Positions 1-11,687 of a DNA stretch of 64,000 nucleotides are shown in pieces. The position numbers and the translations under genes were made by a program. The notes below the pieces were generated by a model that saw nothing but the letters and a program-made list of their open reading frames with translations, ran no database searches and had not been told where the DNA came from. Position 1 is the stretch's first letter, and each line of letters begins with the position of its first letter. Source of the stretch: Macrosteles quadrilineatus (lineage: Eukaryota; Arthropoda; Insecta; Hemiptera; Cicadellidae). Location of the stretch: the NCBI RefSeq assembly GCF_028750875.1, contig NW_026542602.1:83449039-83513038 (forward strand), in the 5' to 3' direction.

Positions 1-1685
1 ATTTGAAGCGACTTAAGAGGAGCGATAGCTCTTAATAAGTCGTCCTATCATTTTTACTTGGCAAACACGTCCACGTATTCGACAGAAATCAGTAATGTAC
101 ATCAGCAAAATCCGTCGAGGGCTCACTCCAAATATGTCAATTTTGATTGGAAGCCGGTGTCAACTTTAACATGGGGATGGAACGTCTAGGTCCATTAATA
201 GTCACATGTTTGAGTGAATTCAGACATTATAGCGAATCTCGGTTGTATTTACTAATATTGAAATCCAACGGTTACTTGTAACAGAATTTTTGCGTATCTT
301 TCAAGTAAAAAGTTATTTTCAGTCAAATGTCGTAAACATTTTGAATAAAAAAAAGAAAAATGTACAATAGTAAATGGAGGCATTCTTTTATTTTTCTTAA
401 TCTATGGTTTATAATAGATATTGTTATTGTAACGTAACTACGACACGACACCTGGAACTACATAACCCTTAAAACCCCTTTCATCATTTTAGAATCTATT
501 TGCGTTTATTAATAACGAATGCCTACTTCTTACTCAAACAAAGTCGCTAAATTTGAAATTAAGTTATAATTTAAAGTGAAAGTGTAATATATATATTTCT
601 TTTTGGTAAATCATTGGTAGTTACATTAGATATACCTTCATGTCGATATACAGATAATAACCCTTTTTTATATTTACAAGTATGCAATTTTGATTGGTAA
701 ATATGTAAAAATATAACTGGTCTTGGACAAAATACAGACTTTTGTTTTGTTAGGGTAAGTAATTATCATTGTTGTTGTAAGAATAGTCTGTTAATCATGG
801 TTAATAGTGTTTTAAAATTTAATTCAAACTCCAAACCATACTAACTCACGGATATCAATAATCAGATATACTGTATGTATACATGAGAATACTATTAAAA
901 TAAGAATCAATAGTAAAATCTGAAAAAATACAATACAAATGTTTAAGTAATAACTAGTTTCATGGTAACTGACTCATTTACAATAATAATATTTTATAAA
1001 TACAAAAACCACTAATATTATTATTTATTATAATACAAGTTATTATTTTTATATTTTATAATTATTTATTATAATATTATTGTAATATTCATTTATATTG
1101 TTCTACAATATGACTACCGAAAGTGTTAAAGGATGTATAAGTTTAGAGAACGTAATAATTTATTGCCTTACTGTTGGAATCATCAACTAAAGAAATATTT
1201 GTATATTATATTATTGTATATATATTTGTATGTTAGTATAAATCCAAACTGTTCAAAAGATTTGAGCACACCTGACACTCTACAGGAGGTTTGTTGGATT
1301 TTGAATTTATTAAAAATGCTAACCAAATTCCTTTTACATCAATTCATTATATATAATGTCATAAAAACACACGTATACACATGTTAAATAATATACAACA
1401 TATACAACAGGTGAACATGAATATGGCGAGTGTATAATGTATTCGGATGCCTTGTTTGATTTAGGCACTGACTAAGACCAGTTATAGAGCATATGCAGGA
1501 TAATCGAAATTATCCACGTCAAATTTGTACACACAGTAGGTTAAAAGTCTGGTTACAAATAATACAGAAATACACTTCACAAGATTCCAGTGAATTGCCA
1601 ATATAGTTTTGTATTACCTAATTTTCAATGTGTTTTAAGATTATCAGGTAGTTACACCTTTCATATTTGTAGTGAATAGACTTAC
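1..1685. other. AT-rich stretch without a recognisable exon
   Basis: I see no GC-rich Pro/Gly/Tyr coding block here on either strand. It lies downstream of the orphan first exon at 1686-1701, so it must be intron of that gene if the gene is intact. Positions about 1005-1090 are A/T-only simple sequence (ATT/TAT runs). An 84-codon open frame at 1133-1387 on the plus strand has no signal peptide, no compositional signal and no partner exon, and I treat it as chance. Confidence 0.5.
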
Positions 1686-1701
1686 CAAAGAGAGCGATCA
1701 T
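1686..1701 (-). CDS. Orphan first coding exon of a secreted-protein gene (MIALFG...)
   Basis: Reading the minus strand, ATG ATC GCT CTC TTT G is followed directly by the donor GTAAGT, giving MIALF plus a split Gly codon (phase 1). This closely matches the first exon of the 194-aa gene at 3056-4329 (MIALSFG). A TATA box sits 110 bp upstream of the ATG at 1811-1818, the same layout as in the neighbours. The remaining exon should lie to the left on this strand. Nothing suitable is seen at 1-1685, so it is either outside the window or lost. The gene is therefore partial, and I cannot tell whether it is functional. Confidence 0.6.
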
Positions 1702-1810
1702 GATACCGCTCGAAAGACGGGGTATAATAAAAAATCAGAAGTCAAGGAATGAGACGCTCCCGCTCCTAAGAACACAACTAAACGACTGGGATGTATGTCG
1801 CCGCCTCTTC

Positions 1811-1818
1811 CTTATATA
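1811..1818 (-). promoter_or_regulatory. TATA box for the orphan first exon
   Basis: The minus strand reads TATATAAG, followed by a purine/GC-rich stretch, about 110 bp before the ATG at 1701. Every complete gene of the left block has a similar element upstream of its first exon, which supports a live promoter. Confidence 0.6.
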
Positions 1819-3055
1819 CCTTCTTATTTACACATCCAAATGTAAACAGTAGTAAACTGATCAGGCCAGCTATCACAGTCGGCTTGTGTTTGTTTTATTG
1901 AAAGTATGATACTTTATTTCTCTATAGTTAATGGAAAATATTCTTCTCTTATGAGTACGTTCTATAGAAACGTGATTTGTAGTTGTTCTCCCCACCGCGT
2001 TCGAATGGCCACTTAAAATAGGTAAGATCAGTTTTGTCCTGGGTACGCTGGTGGGGGTGTGATTTACGACACTTTATCATTATTTGTTTTGAAGTTTCCC
2101 TGTAGTGTTTGTACGACTGTTCTGAATTGAAGAGCCATTTGTTTTCTTCTACATTTGTATAATGTGAAACTAAAATTGGGAGCAATCCGAGCTATTAATT
2201 AGGAATAATCCCAAATAATTATCTTTGGTAGAAGTTAATGTTGTTAATAAAGATCAGTTTTGTATTTAAGATATAACCTTACTAAACGACATGTTAAAAG
2301 ATTCTCTTTAGGAGAATTGTTAATACTGTATGTAAAAATGTATCACTACGCACTAAAAGTTAAGGATACCATCAGTTCCAAATGTATTTAATTGATACAC
2401 AGGCTAGAAACTGATGCTTAAAAAATAAGATGAAACTGGATAAAAAGGATAAACAGTAATAGTAAGGTAGATATGACGCGATTCATATTTTTATTTCTGA
2501 TATTTTATATTGTTGGTCCTTAAACCTTCTCAAGTTCATTTATGAGACATACATTTTTATATTTTATTTGTTCTTAACTGTGTTTTATATGTGTTATTAT
2601 TATTGATTATTTAACACACACATTCTTATAAAGAATTTAAGTAAATCTGTATCATAATAAATGTACTTTAATGACTCGCACACTTGATGACAGTTAGGAA
2701 TTAATACTGTTAAACTTGTCATTTCATATAGTACTTACACAATAGCAGACACCATTCATGAGTAAACTTGTGTTTAGTTTTTTTTATTTATTAATTTGGT
2801 CATATATAATATAATTTTAATTTTTAACTGAAATTGAGTTTATTTTAGTAAATGAATTCACTCCAACGTTCAGGTCTCATAAATATCTGTAAATTACGAT
2901 AATTCAATTTCCAGTAAGTTGAACCAAAAATTACTTTTATCCACTTGCAATTCAAAAGCGTTTGAGGCTGTTGGTAAAAATCATAAAAATGCGATTATGT
3001 TTAAGTATGTATTTACAAAATCTTAATTTCTAGTCGTACAGTCTATACTACAACT
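1819..3055. other. Intergenic AT-rich DNA
   Basis: No exon, promoter pair or transposon terminus is recognisable. A 78-codon open frame at 1949-2185 (minus) lacks a signal peptide and family resemblance. No canonical AATAAA is seen just downstream of the stop at 3056 for the gene to the right, so its polyadenylation site is unresolved. Confidence 0.4.
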
Positions 3056-4329
3056 CTACAAATAGCCGAAGCCACCGACGGGTAGTCCGTAGCCGTACTC
3101 GGGAACGATGATCTCCTCGGCGACCAGGACGGGAGGGTCGGAGTAGAAGAACTCCTCTGTGACACCAACACCTCCGTAACCAAGACCGTAGCCGTAATGA
3201 GGCTCAGCGGAGGGCATGGGGCCGTTCTGGGGTCCGATGGGGCTGGGCTGAGGCTGGGGCTGGGGCTGGGGCATGGGCTGAGGCTGAGGGCCAGGCTGGG
3301 GTCCGTTGAAAGGTCCAGCGGCGAAGCTAGGCTGGGGTCCCGGGTTAGGCCCACTGGCGGGAGCTTGGTGGTTCATGCCGGGGTTGGGTCCGCTGGCAGG
3401 AGCACCCCAAGAAGCACTCGGGCCGCTGGCGGGGAGAGAGAAGGTCGGGCCGTTGTTGGGGCCGTGTTGGTAAGTGGGTCCGTTGTTGGGCATCGGGTAT
3501 GCTGAGGGTTGTGCCATGGAGTAAGCGTTAGGGATGGGGTGGGGCTGGGGCTGTGGCTGGGGTTGGGGCTGGGGGTAAGGCCCTGGCCTGGCCAACACGG
3601 CCGCACTCAGAACTAGGACACCTACAACACAACGTGGAAACAATAAATACTTAGTACTTAACTCATCATTAGAAACATGTTTAAACCTCTAATATTGTAA
3701 GTAAACAACGCTTGGTGATATGTTTTTAAATCTAAGGAACCATTGGGGGTTTGTTTTAATCCTTACTTTTGTTTTATACTGTTCGGTTGGATTTCATTAG
3801 TCAATAGAAAGCTGTAAAGTGATGCTTTAAATTAAAATCAATATGATTATACAGGAAGTCCTTCTGATCATACACCAAACATTAATGATGATGTATAAAT
3901 TTATACAAGAATACCCACTCATATTTGCCGATAATGTATATGAAATGGCCTGATCTTGATGATTGAAATTATCATACTGAATTTGACTGGCTAAATAAGG
4001 TATTGTTGGTTTTTATTTTATTTTATATCATTTCAATATTCTGACACCATTATACAGCTATATCGGGTACTAGGCAATATGAAACTCAGATTAGGCTAGT
4101 AAGATACCATGATACAAATCATGATATACGAATGAAAGCATTTTATTTGCTTGAATGAAATATTAAGTTTGTGTAGAAAAGTAAGTTTATTTATGGCAAC
4201 ATTTAATATCTATGTAAGTAGGGCAGCAAGTATTACAATTTAACACTTAGTTACAAACAATTTTTTTAACTATAACTATCATAATCTAAATACAGTTTTA
4301 ATCCACGTACCAAAGGAGAGAGCAATCAT
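3056..4329 (-). CDS. Secreted Pro/Gln/Gly-rich repeat protein, 194 aa (two exons)
   Basis: Exon 1 is 4311-4329 (19 nt, donor GTACGT) and exon 2 is 3056-3621 (acceptor TTGTAG). The join is phase 1 and splits Gly7. The signal peptide is MIALSFGVLVLSAAVLA, with likely cleavage before RPGPYP. The mature protein opens with five PQ dipeptides, then carries four xNGP motifs, three PASGP repeats and a second PQ block. It ends in a Tyr-Gly segment (PHYGYGLGYGG), an acidic-hydrophobic core (TEEFFY, VAEEIIVPEYGYG) and GGFGYL. There is no Cys in the mature chain. The HYGYG and EEV/EEI core match the 91-aa neighbour, so the two look like paralogs. A structural extracellular role is inferred from composition only. 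The exon is strongly GC-rich, and open frames antisense or shifted to it are shadows. Confidence 0.88.
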
Positions 4330-4385
4330 GATGAGAGGCTGTGTCTTCGACTACCGATCTCACAAGAGTGCTCGACACACAACGA

Positions 4386-4393
4386 CTTTTATA
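4386..4393 (-). promoter_or_regulatory. TATA box of the 194-aa gene
   Basis: The minus strand reads TATAAAAG about 57 bp upstream of the ATG at 4329, which leaves roughly 25-30 bp of 5' UTR after a TATA-directed start. Confidence 0.7.
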
Positions 4394-5078
4394 TTTCTCC
4401 CACTGTCGTCTTGTACAAACAAATCCTTTGTTTACTTTAGCTATCGTCTGTTTGCCGAAGACCTGTTTATCAATACTTAAATGACGTAACCTGTTTTCTG
4501 CGTACCTAGTGTCCGACCCTCACGACTGCTCTTACAAAAGTGAGTACTTTTTTTCATTCCCTAAGGTTTTGTATCTGCTGTTAAATAAAAATGACTGAAG
4601 CCTGGAGTGGGGGTATAGGTGTCACTACATTGTATAACTGCTGTATAAAACATCATCCACTTGCAATGTTGTTTACTACAGCAAAATAAACTAGCAATTC
4701 AAACGTGTAGTTTGCTTTTTCAATAATAATTAATTTTTAGAGTTTTAATTTTAATAATAATTTTTTTTTATTATTTATTGAAGCGTGAAAGGTTTGCTGG
4801 GCGTTTCTAGGTGCGTCTGTTTTACTCTTGTGACATATACTGACTATTTAAATTAGAATCAACACTCTGAGCTTCACTAAAACTACTAATAAAAGTCGTT
4901 TTGAATACTACCAAATTATTAATAAGACTCATAAGTATATTATTTTCAAAATATACAAACTATTGAAAATTATTGGTCTATTTATTCATACAAAACACAC
5001 ATTCAGTTAATAAACATCATTCCCTCTGTGAAATTAAACTGGTTAATTAACACTCAAGAATAGGTCTAAAATATTAAT
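4394..5078. other. Intergenic AT-rich DNA
   Basis: No coding exon is visible. T/A-rich simple sequence with AATAATAATT and TTTTTTTTA runs lies near 4725-4780. The 3' UTR of the 91-aa gene enters from the right. Confidence 0.4.
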
Positions 5079-5084
5079 TTTATT
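5079..5084 (-). terminator. Poly(A) signal AATAAA of the 91-aa gene
   Basis: The canonical AATAAA on the minus strand lies 43 bp after the TAA at 5127-5129, at a suitable distance and orientation. Confidence 0.65.
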
Positions 5085-5126
5085 TGTACAATTTGAACTA
5101 CGAGCGCACGTACAAGAGAGCAAGGT

Positions 5127-5878
5127 TTATCCCAGAAGGGCGTGGATGCCTGGGTACTCGGGTCCAACAATCACTTCCTCGTAGACTCCCTCAATGAAGA
5201 TGGGAGGTAGAACCTCCTCGACGATGCCACCGTAGGGGTAGATCTCGGGGCCGTAGCCGTAGTGGGCGTCTGCCTCAGGGTCGGGGTCAGCCACGGGGGC
5301 GGGTTCCGGGAGAGGTTCCGGGTCGGCCACGGGGTGAGGTGCTGGGAGTCCAGCCACCATGGAGACAAGGAGAAGTCCTTGAAATAATACAGTATGAAAC
5401 TAAGCCTAACCTTGGATTAATATTTTGCAATTGATTGTATGTAAATTTAATTTTGCGCTCGTCTGTATTCTGTTTATTAAATTCCATTTTTTTCCTCACT
5501 TACGAAAAGATATATTGAATTTTTCTAACATTATTTTTTGTAAGAATATAATTGTTTGTAACCCTCAAAAAATCACCCTAAAATAACCCCTACAAATTAT
5601 AATCTGTCAAAGTCTTTGAATAAATAAATTTAACGAACATATTTCGAAAAATCTCTGTTGATTTATGTGATAGAAATATAATTAAATTAAAATATTATTT
5701 TCCATTTTCATGCTAACTTAGTTGCATTTTTACAAATTTATTTGCATAATGCTGCTTAATTCTCTGTTATTGAACTCTTATACTAGTTTACTTCAAAGGG
5801 ATAACGAGTTGACTAAGATTACCTTAACCAGTTTAAATTGTTATTCTACTTACCTACTGTGAATGCTATCATTTTCAT
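5127..5878 (-). CDS. Secreted Pro/Glu-rich, Tyr-tailed small protein, 91 aa (two exons)
   Basis: Exon 1 is 5854-5878 (25 nt, donor GTAAGT) and exon 2 is 5127-5377 (acceptor TTCAAG). The phase-1 join again splits a Gly codon. The signal peptide is MKMIAFTVGLLLVSMVAG, with cleavage before LPAPHP. A start at the second Met (MIAFTVG) is possible. The mature chain has PEPLPEPAPVADPDPEAD, an acidic version of the neighbour's PQ repeat. It continues with AHYGYG and a core rich in EEV (IVEEVLPP, YEEVIVGPEYPG). There are no Cys residues. The shared HYGYG-to-EEV/PEY order with the 194-aa protein argues for tandem duplication followed by change of the repeat. Probable extracellular structural protein; function unknown. 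Confidence 0.87.
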
Positions 5879-5930
5879 CTCTTATCAGTGAACGATGGCG
5901 CAGAGGCTCACAGAAAGAATGACTATTTTC

Positions 5931-5938
5931 CTCTTATA
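5931..5938 (-). promoter_or_regulatory. TATA box of the 91-aa gene
   Basis: The minus strand reads TATAAGAG 53 bp upstream of the first ATG (5878), the same placement as in the 194-aa gene. Confidence 0.68.
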
Positions 5939-6932
5939 GCTCTTGATATACGCCATTGTTATCAATAGTATCCAACTGACAAGACTGCATCGTTTTGTTT
6001 GAGTTTCGTAATATTTCAAGATTTTTATCAATACTAAGTGCAGCTCTGAATTAAATTGGTTTTTAATATGCAACAAAGGGTGGTGGTTTGCTTTGTAATA
6101 TAAAATACCCCAAACACAGCAAACTTGTACACTCAGCGTATGTCCATTTGCCTGGTTTGACTTTCATTAAAATATTTCCTTAAGTTTGTCGCATTTAATC
6201 GCAAATTTTAAAAACATTAGACATAACAAGCTCATGGATTTGCTGCTACATGGAGGGAAAAAATGCGTGTTTTTAGTAAAATTTATATAGCTTTGTATTG
6301 AATAAAATGTTTAAATTTGATCAAAATCAACTCATGAACATCAACTACAACTATTTACTAATCCTCTAGATAAATGGCATGGAAATTTTAAAATGTTAAT
6401 ATATTTTTAGGAGAATCTTATCTGTAAAACTTTAGAGTTGAGTTGAGGTCCAACTCTTATTATGAAAACTTACGGTATTGGCTGGTTACCTAAATTGGAA
6501 ATTCACTTATAATATTTATATTAGTATAGCCTAAAGCATTTATTTCACCAAGGAACTTATGGTTTTTAAATTATTTTACAATATAATATCCAGACTGCTA
6601 ACAACGTGTATAGGCTATGCTTGACTTTCAAACAGAAACTTATTATGCTATAGTATTTAAAGTGTATTACTTTTGTATTTCATACACTAAAATATTTTAC
6701 AAAAATATACACGGGAAAAATATGCGTTTTGGTTGCTGTCGTCTTTTATTGCTTAGAACTTCAAAAAATTTGCAATTTTAACATAACATTAATAGCATAA
6801 CCGTATGTTTAAAACGTATCTGCCATTTTGTTTTTAGACAAGTTATCATAATCTAATATCTTACATAAAGCATACTAATGTAAAAAAGAATTAATAAATA
6901 AAGTAACTATAGTGTACTTTGTTGATTCACAC
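5939..6932. other. Intergenic AT-rich DNA
   Basis: No exon or mobile-element terminus is recognised. No AATAAA in the right orientation is seen close to the stop at 6933 of the gene to the right. Confidence 0.4.
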
Positions 6933-8025
6933 TTAGAATCCGTTGTAGGGAAATCCAAAGAAAGGGTATCCACAGCCAAGTTCGTCGATGAGTGCGTATT
7001 TCTGGGGGTGTGGATAAGGTTGTGGCTGGGGCATGGGTCGAGGCCCAGGATGAGGTCCAGACCCAGCGGCCAGAGGGGCCAAATGGGACACAGGCAGGGC
7101 CCTGGCACGAGGGTCCGGCGCTGCCCAGGGCATTGCGGACGCCGCCGCGCATACAGTTAGGAGTCCTATAAAATATATTTTATATGATGTATAAACAGAC
7201 ATTTTTGTGATTTTAATAAGGATTTTAAGCATACAAATTTTTATGGCGTATAAATACAGTTGTTCCCACAATATTTAACAAATTTTATGAAAAATCTAAA
7301 TGTTTAAAAAAAAAACAATAATAAAATAGTTCTAAAAATATTTTCGACATAAAAATCAATCATTTGCAAGGTTGCTAACACTTTGAACTTTTATTAACGT
7401 TGATTTGATTTCATGAATGTGACATAATCATAGGTTTATATCTGGTTCAAATTAGACTCTACCTTACATGTGTATTTGTTTAAATAACTCACTTAAATGT
7501 GAATTATTAAGAAAACTGGTAGGAAAGCATGCTTACCTTTAAATAAGTCTATAGATACACATTAAATATACAACACAAAAGTATACATTTTCGTGGTCAT
7601 TGACTACTGGAGAAATGGCAATGGCAGTTGCAATTTTATTGCTGGAATTTCAACTAGCATTGTCATTGCTCCAGTGACCATGAACTGTTGTCCTCCTTGT
7701 TTTGTATATTTTATGTGTCTCTTTGTATTTATTTAAAGGTAAGCCTGCTTTCCTGTAAATTTCCTTAATAATTCCTGGCAAATGTCCTATCTTTTTATCA
7801 GATAACTTTAAAGGTGAAAACAGTATTCATGTTTTACTATATGGGAAAATAATAATTTATGTATATAATAATAATAATAATAATATATGATAATAAATAA
7901 TAATAAAATATAAATAATAAATCCATTTTTTTATAAAACAAAAATAATTAATGGCTTTATAAACCCATAGTGTGGTAATAAAAACTCAATAAATGATTCC
8001 ACTTACCCAGACAGAGGTGAAACAT
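6933..8025 (-). CDS. Secreted Pro/His-rich small protein with Phe-Gly tail, 83 aa (two exons)
   Basis: Exon 1 is 8007-8025 (ATGTTTCACCTCTGTCTGG, donor GTAAGT) and exon 2 is 6933-7165 (acceptor TTATAG). The join is phase 1 in a Gly codon. The signal peptide is MFHLCLGLLTVCAAASA, with cleavage before MPWAAPDP. The mature chain includes GPHPGPRPMPQPQPYPHPQ, matching the PMPQPQP phrase of the 194-aa gene. It ends in DELGCGYPFFGFPYNGF. A single Cys lies in that tail and could make an intermolecular disulfide. The tail is Phe-rich rather than Tyr-rich and shorter than in the neighbours. The intron holds a 274-bp foldback element at 7501-7774. Confidence 0.85.
7501..7774. mobile_element. Short foldback (MITE-like) element in the intron of the 83-aa gene
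   Basis: The sequence beginning GAATTATTAAG...AGGAAAGCATGCTTACC is mirrored as GGTAAGCCTGCTTTCC...TTAATAATTC at the other end. Further diverged complementarity continues inward (for example TCATTGACTACTGGAG against CTCCAGTGACCATGA). The arms are about 120 bp and imperfect. There is no coding capacity. The family is not identified and no clear target duplication was seen. Confidence 0.6.
7865..7920. repeat. (ATA/ATT) microsatellite
   Basis: An almost pure AAT/ATA triplet tract in the intron of the 83-aa gene. Confidence 0.8.
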
Positions 8026-8060
8026 ATCGGAAAACACAGTATCACGACGCTGGTTTACAA

Positions 8061-8067
8061 CCTTATA
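8061..8067 (-). promoter_or_regulatory. TATA box of the 83-aa gene
   Basis: The minus strand reads TATAAGG within TTTTTATAAGG, about 36 bp from the ATG at 8025. This implies a very short 5' UTR. Confidence 0.6.
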
Positions 8068-8303
8068 AAAATAATTTATTGACTCTTCCGCAGATACTGA
8101 AGTTCCACGTTATCTTCTCTTTCGCCAGTTTGCTGCGCTTCTTTATAACAAGCAACTCCAACTAGGATATTTTTTTAAACATTTATGGCATTTTGTAAGC
8201 AAATGATTGAAGGTATAGTAAAATTAAACGTATTCAAGTCAGTAAAAAATAATATCCAATTTTATTTAAAAAAATTACACATTACTCATACAAAATAAAA
8301 GAT

Positions 8304-8309
8304 TTTATT
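8304..8309 (-). terminator. AATAAA downstream of the 92-aa gene
   Basis: AATAAA on the minus strand starts only 7 bp past the TAA at 8317-8319. Further A/T-rich sequence follows, so the functional signal could be slightly downstream. Confidence 0.4.
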
Positions 8310-8316
8310 AGTCTTT

Positions 8317-10328
8317 TTAGTAACCGTAGAACGGAAATTCAAGGTAACTATCGTAACCATAACCTTGGCCTTGCCATTTAAAATCGTAACCACCATGTCC
8401 TGAGAAACATCCATGACATCCATTTCCGACCCTAGCTAATGCCCCATATCCGTATGAGGGATCTGGCGATGGTCTAGGCTGGGGCAATGGGCCTGGCATT
8501 GGGGTTGCATAGGGAGTGGGTTGTGCTCTTGGCGCGGGAAGTCCATAAGCAACTGCAGCTATTACCACCAAACCTGAAATTTAAGTGCCAGTAGTAAACT
8601 TTTGTTGTAGTAGTAATATAAATCTTGCAGGGAAACTTATCAACTTCTCATAGAGTTTGGTTTCCTAAATTCCGTAGTAGTTTATGTTTCGTTGATTTGA
8701 TTAGACCCGAAAAATTAACATGTAGAGAGACAAAATTACATGAAGTGACATGACTACTCATGTCTTGTCTCAAGTTTATTTATTGACCTTATGATGGCTT
8801 TTTCGTGGATTTCTGCAACTATTATACTCCAGAACACTAAAAGACATTACTATGCATTGCCAACTCAAATCATGCTGAATAAATCTGCTTTTTCACGTTT
8901 TAACTGTAAGAAAATTAAATCACACACCTGTTTATTCTCCTTTGGTCTCAAAAATGGGCAATTTTAATGCATGACTTCCACGGGATAGAGGTATGAGCTG
9001 TTTAGCCAAATGAATTGTCCGTTTGCTTCAATATTTTATTTAGATACATTTTATCAAAAGTGTTGATACTTCCATAATAATTTCAGTAACCTGTTCAAAA
9101 TGATATTTAACACCCCTTGATATTTTTTATTGTACAGTAATCAATTACCATTACCACTGCTATACTACTATATGTTGCTAGCTGATGTACCCGTGCTTTG
9201 CAACAGGGAGGAAAAAATATTATATTGCTGCACTGTATTGTTACAACTTTTAAATGTTAGTATTTAAGCATTATAGAACATAACGGATTTGTTTGGTTTA
9301 TCAGCTGTTAAGATTCTTAAATTCTTTTTGAATAGGGAATACCCATAAGGTAAGCATGGAAAATTCCAGAGCCACGGGATGGAGCCTGAAATCATGTTCG
9401 AGATAAGACTAGGCATAGTTTAATGGAGAATATAAACTATTATCACACTAACTTCGAGCCCAGTCCAACCAGTTCTTAATGCGTGATTGAGTCCAAAAAA
9501 CTAACTTTCAGCTTTTACACAAACTTTTAGTTTTCTAACATCATTAGTATAATTGTTTTTTTTTATTCTTTTATTAGTTACATTGTAAATAGTAAGCTGT
9601 ATTCAAATGAATATAAACTTTTCTCGGTCACAAGTTTATATTTTATAATTGAATATACTGAATATTTCATTGTATATATTCATTTAACATTACATAATAC
9701 TTGGATATGCGATATAAAGTTGTTTCTTGATACTGATATTTTGTTATTGCCACTTTTAACGAATTATATAAGGAATAGGCAATTACAAAAAAATGTTGCA
9801 GTTTCTTGGTTAACTATTTTGTAGAGCTTGAAGCGTTGTTGTATGCCTGATAATTACGGAGAATATTTTTACAAAAAACTCTAATCTGAAAATTCTTATG
9901 TTATTGATATGTGGAATAAATAAACTGAAAAACTTTGCTTTTTTGTGGCTATATTTAATCTAATTTGGTAAATGTGTTTATTTCATACTAATGCATCGAC
10001 ATTTTGATAAAAACGCTTATAACCTTCCCTGTAGCAACAAACCTAAGTACTAAGGTTAATGTTATTTAAAAACAGACAACATACGGGAATATCTTAGGAG
10101 AAATCCAGCTAGGTAAATGGAAATTCACTTAGGCTGCAGGATTGGTGTGGTGGGGGTATTTTGCAATCCTCATTATTTTAAATATAATTCTGATACTTTG
10201 CAGTTAATGAGAAGCATCATGCTTGCTTATAACTGTAAATGGAAATATATATTCGGATTTGTTTAAAGCATAAGCTAGTGATTAAGCTATATAGTTTTTA
10301 ACTTACCAAAGACAACTAGATACTTCAT
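8317..10328 (-). CDS. Secreted Pro-rich/Gly-Tyr protein with CHGC motif, 92 aa (two exons)
   Basis: Exon 1 is 10307-10328 (22 nt, donor GTAAGT) and exon 2 is 8317-8573 (acceptor TTTCAG). The phase-1 join completes a Gly codon. The signal peptide is MKYLVVFGLVVIAAVAYG, followed by LPAPRAQPTPYATPMPGP. The Pro part then reads PLPQPRPSPDP and changes to SYGYGA. A Cys pair (GNGCHGCFSGHGG) follows, and the tail QGYGYDSYLEFPFYGY ends the protein. The Pro-to-SYGYG order is the block's common plan. The CHGC pair is unique in the left block and suggests disulfide or metal contact, which is inference. The 1.73-kb intron contains GCTGATGTACCCGTGCTTTGC near 9180, the kind of text found at transposon ends. 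Confidence 0.86.
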
Positions 10329-10372
10329 GGTAGAAATGCAGTTCACAAATGAAGCCATTGCAATACTCACCT

Positions 10373-10381
10373 GATAATATA
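10373..10381 (-). promoter_or_regulatory. Possible TATA box of the 92-aa gene
   Basis: The minus strand reads TATATTATC about 45-53 bp before the ATG at 10328. The match is weaker than in the neighbours. Confidence 0.4.
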
Positions 10382-11687
10382 CTGCACTTTCATTATATTT
10401 ACTTATCAACAAGTGTTAGACGTTATCATTACGCACATGCTTGCGTAAATGATCATTTCTTCAATAATATTAAGTGTTTTTTTTTATTTTATGAATTATT
10501 GATTATCTGTGGCTAGTTACACAAATCATAATTTTCTAAACCTATATTAAGAGTTATGTTTTTCAATGTTAGTATTTTATTTTTTAGGCTGCCCTAAGAT
10601 AATAGATAAAATATAGATAATTATTCTACAGTAAATGCTTTAAAAAGTAATAAAAGGTGTTAAATGCATAGTTCAATATAGTTTTAAAATCTTTTGTTAC
10701 TAGCCAATTGTTATTAATTTAAAATGTTTTGCACTAAATAACCCATGGAAGGTTATTTCAAACCTATCCGTTTAACCATGCTCTCTTGATATTTTTCATT
10801 AAAACTCAATTAAAAAACCTTAAAGTGACACGATACGCAACACACTTATTAAACACTATCAAAGAGTGGCTTGTTTGTTTAAATGTTGGAACTTCTCTAA
10901 AATTAGATAAGAGTGATAACATCATATAAATTTAAATATTATCTATTTTACAGCATTTAGATTTTAAAAGTATTAAACAATTTCGTAATAAAGAGTTTTT
11001 GTGAGTTTTAACTGTAATGCGTAAAAGTAAAATATAGTAATAACTTTGTGGAAATTGTATTTATTTACGAATAAAACATTTACATAAACTCTAAAGGTTC
11101 GTTATATATTGGTAAGAGCCATTAAATCAATTTAAATCAAATCAGTTATTTCCACAAAGATTTATTTCTATTAAACTGCATTCATAGTTTTGTGGTTAAT
11201 ATTTAAATTTTTTCCAAAAACTAATTGTTCAAATCGTGGGAGTCATGAATGATTTCAAATTTTGTGATAGATTCACTTCATTACTGTATACCGTTCTGAT
11301 ACACGGCCATAAAGATTATATGTTCAACAAAGCTAGCCAAATAAAATATTTAGGATACGACATATATTAAACAGTTTAAAACTGAAAAGGTTGGCTAAAA
11401 ATAACTTTTTTCAATCAATACAATTATGTATTACAAATATTATCAAATAGTTTTAAATTGTTATAATGTAATTTGCAGACATGATCATAGCCGAAATTTA
11501 AAACTTCAGCCTACTTTTGGGACGAGAAAACTAGTAAACTAATTCAACAGATAGGGGATATAATTATCCAATACAGAATGTAACCATGCGATTTTTAATT
11601 TTATTTCAGTATAAAAAACTAATACTAATGTATTAAATAGGTCGGTCAGTGGTTGTGTTTTTTAGTAGAAGTAGTGGCCTCTTCAGT
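10382..11687. other. Intergenic AT-rich DNA
   Basis: No coding exon, promoter or transposon terminus is visible. The 3' UTR of the 138-aa gene lies at the right end. No canonical AATAAA was seen near its stop. Confidence 0.4.

Noticed and set aside
3197..3505. Gly/Leu/Arg-rich plus-strand frame of 102 codons
   Set aside because: It is antisense to the Pro-repeat exon of the 194-aa gene; the GC-rich repeat keeps several frames open. No promoter, splice partner or signal peptide.
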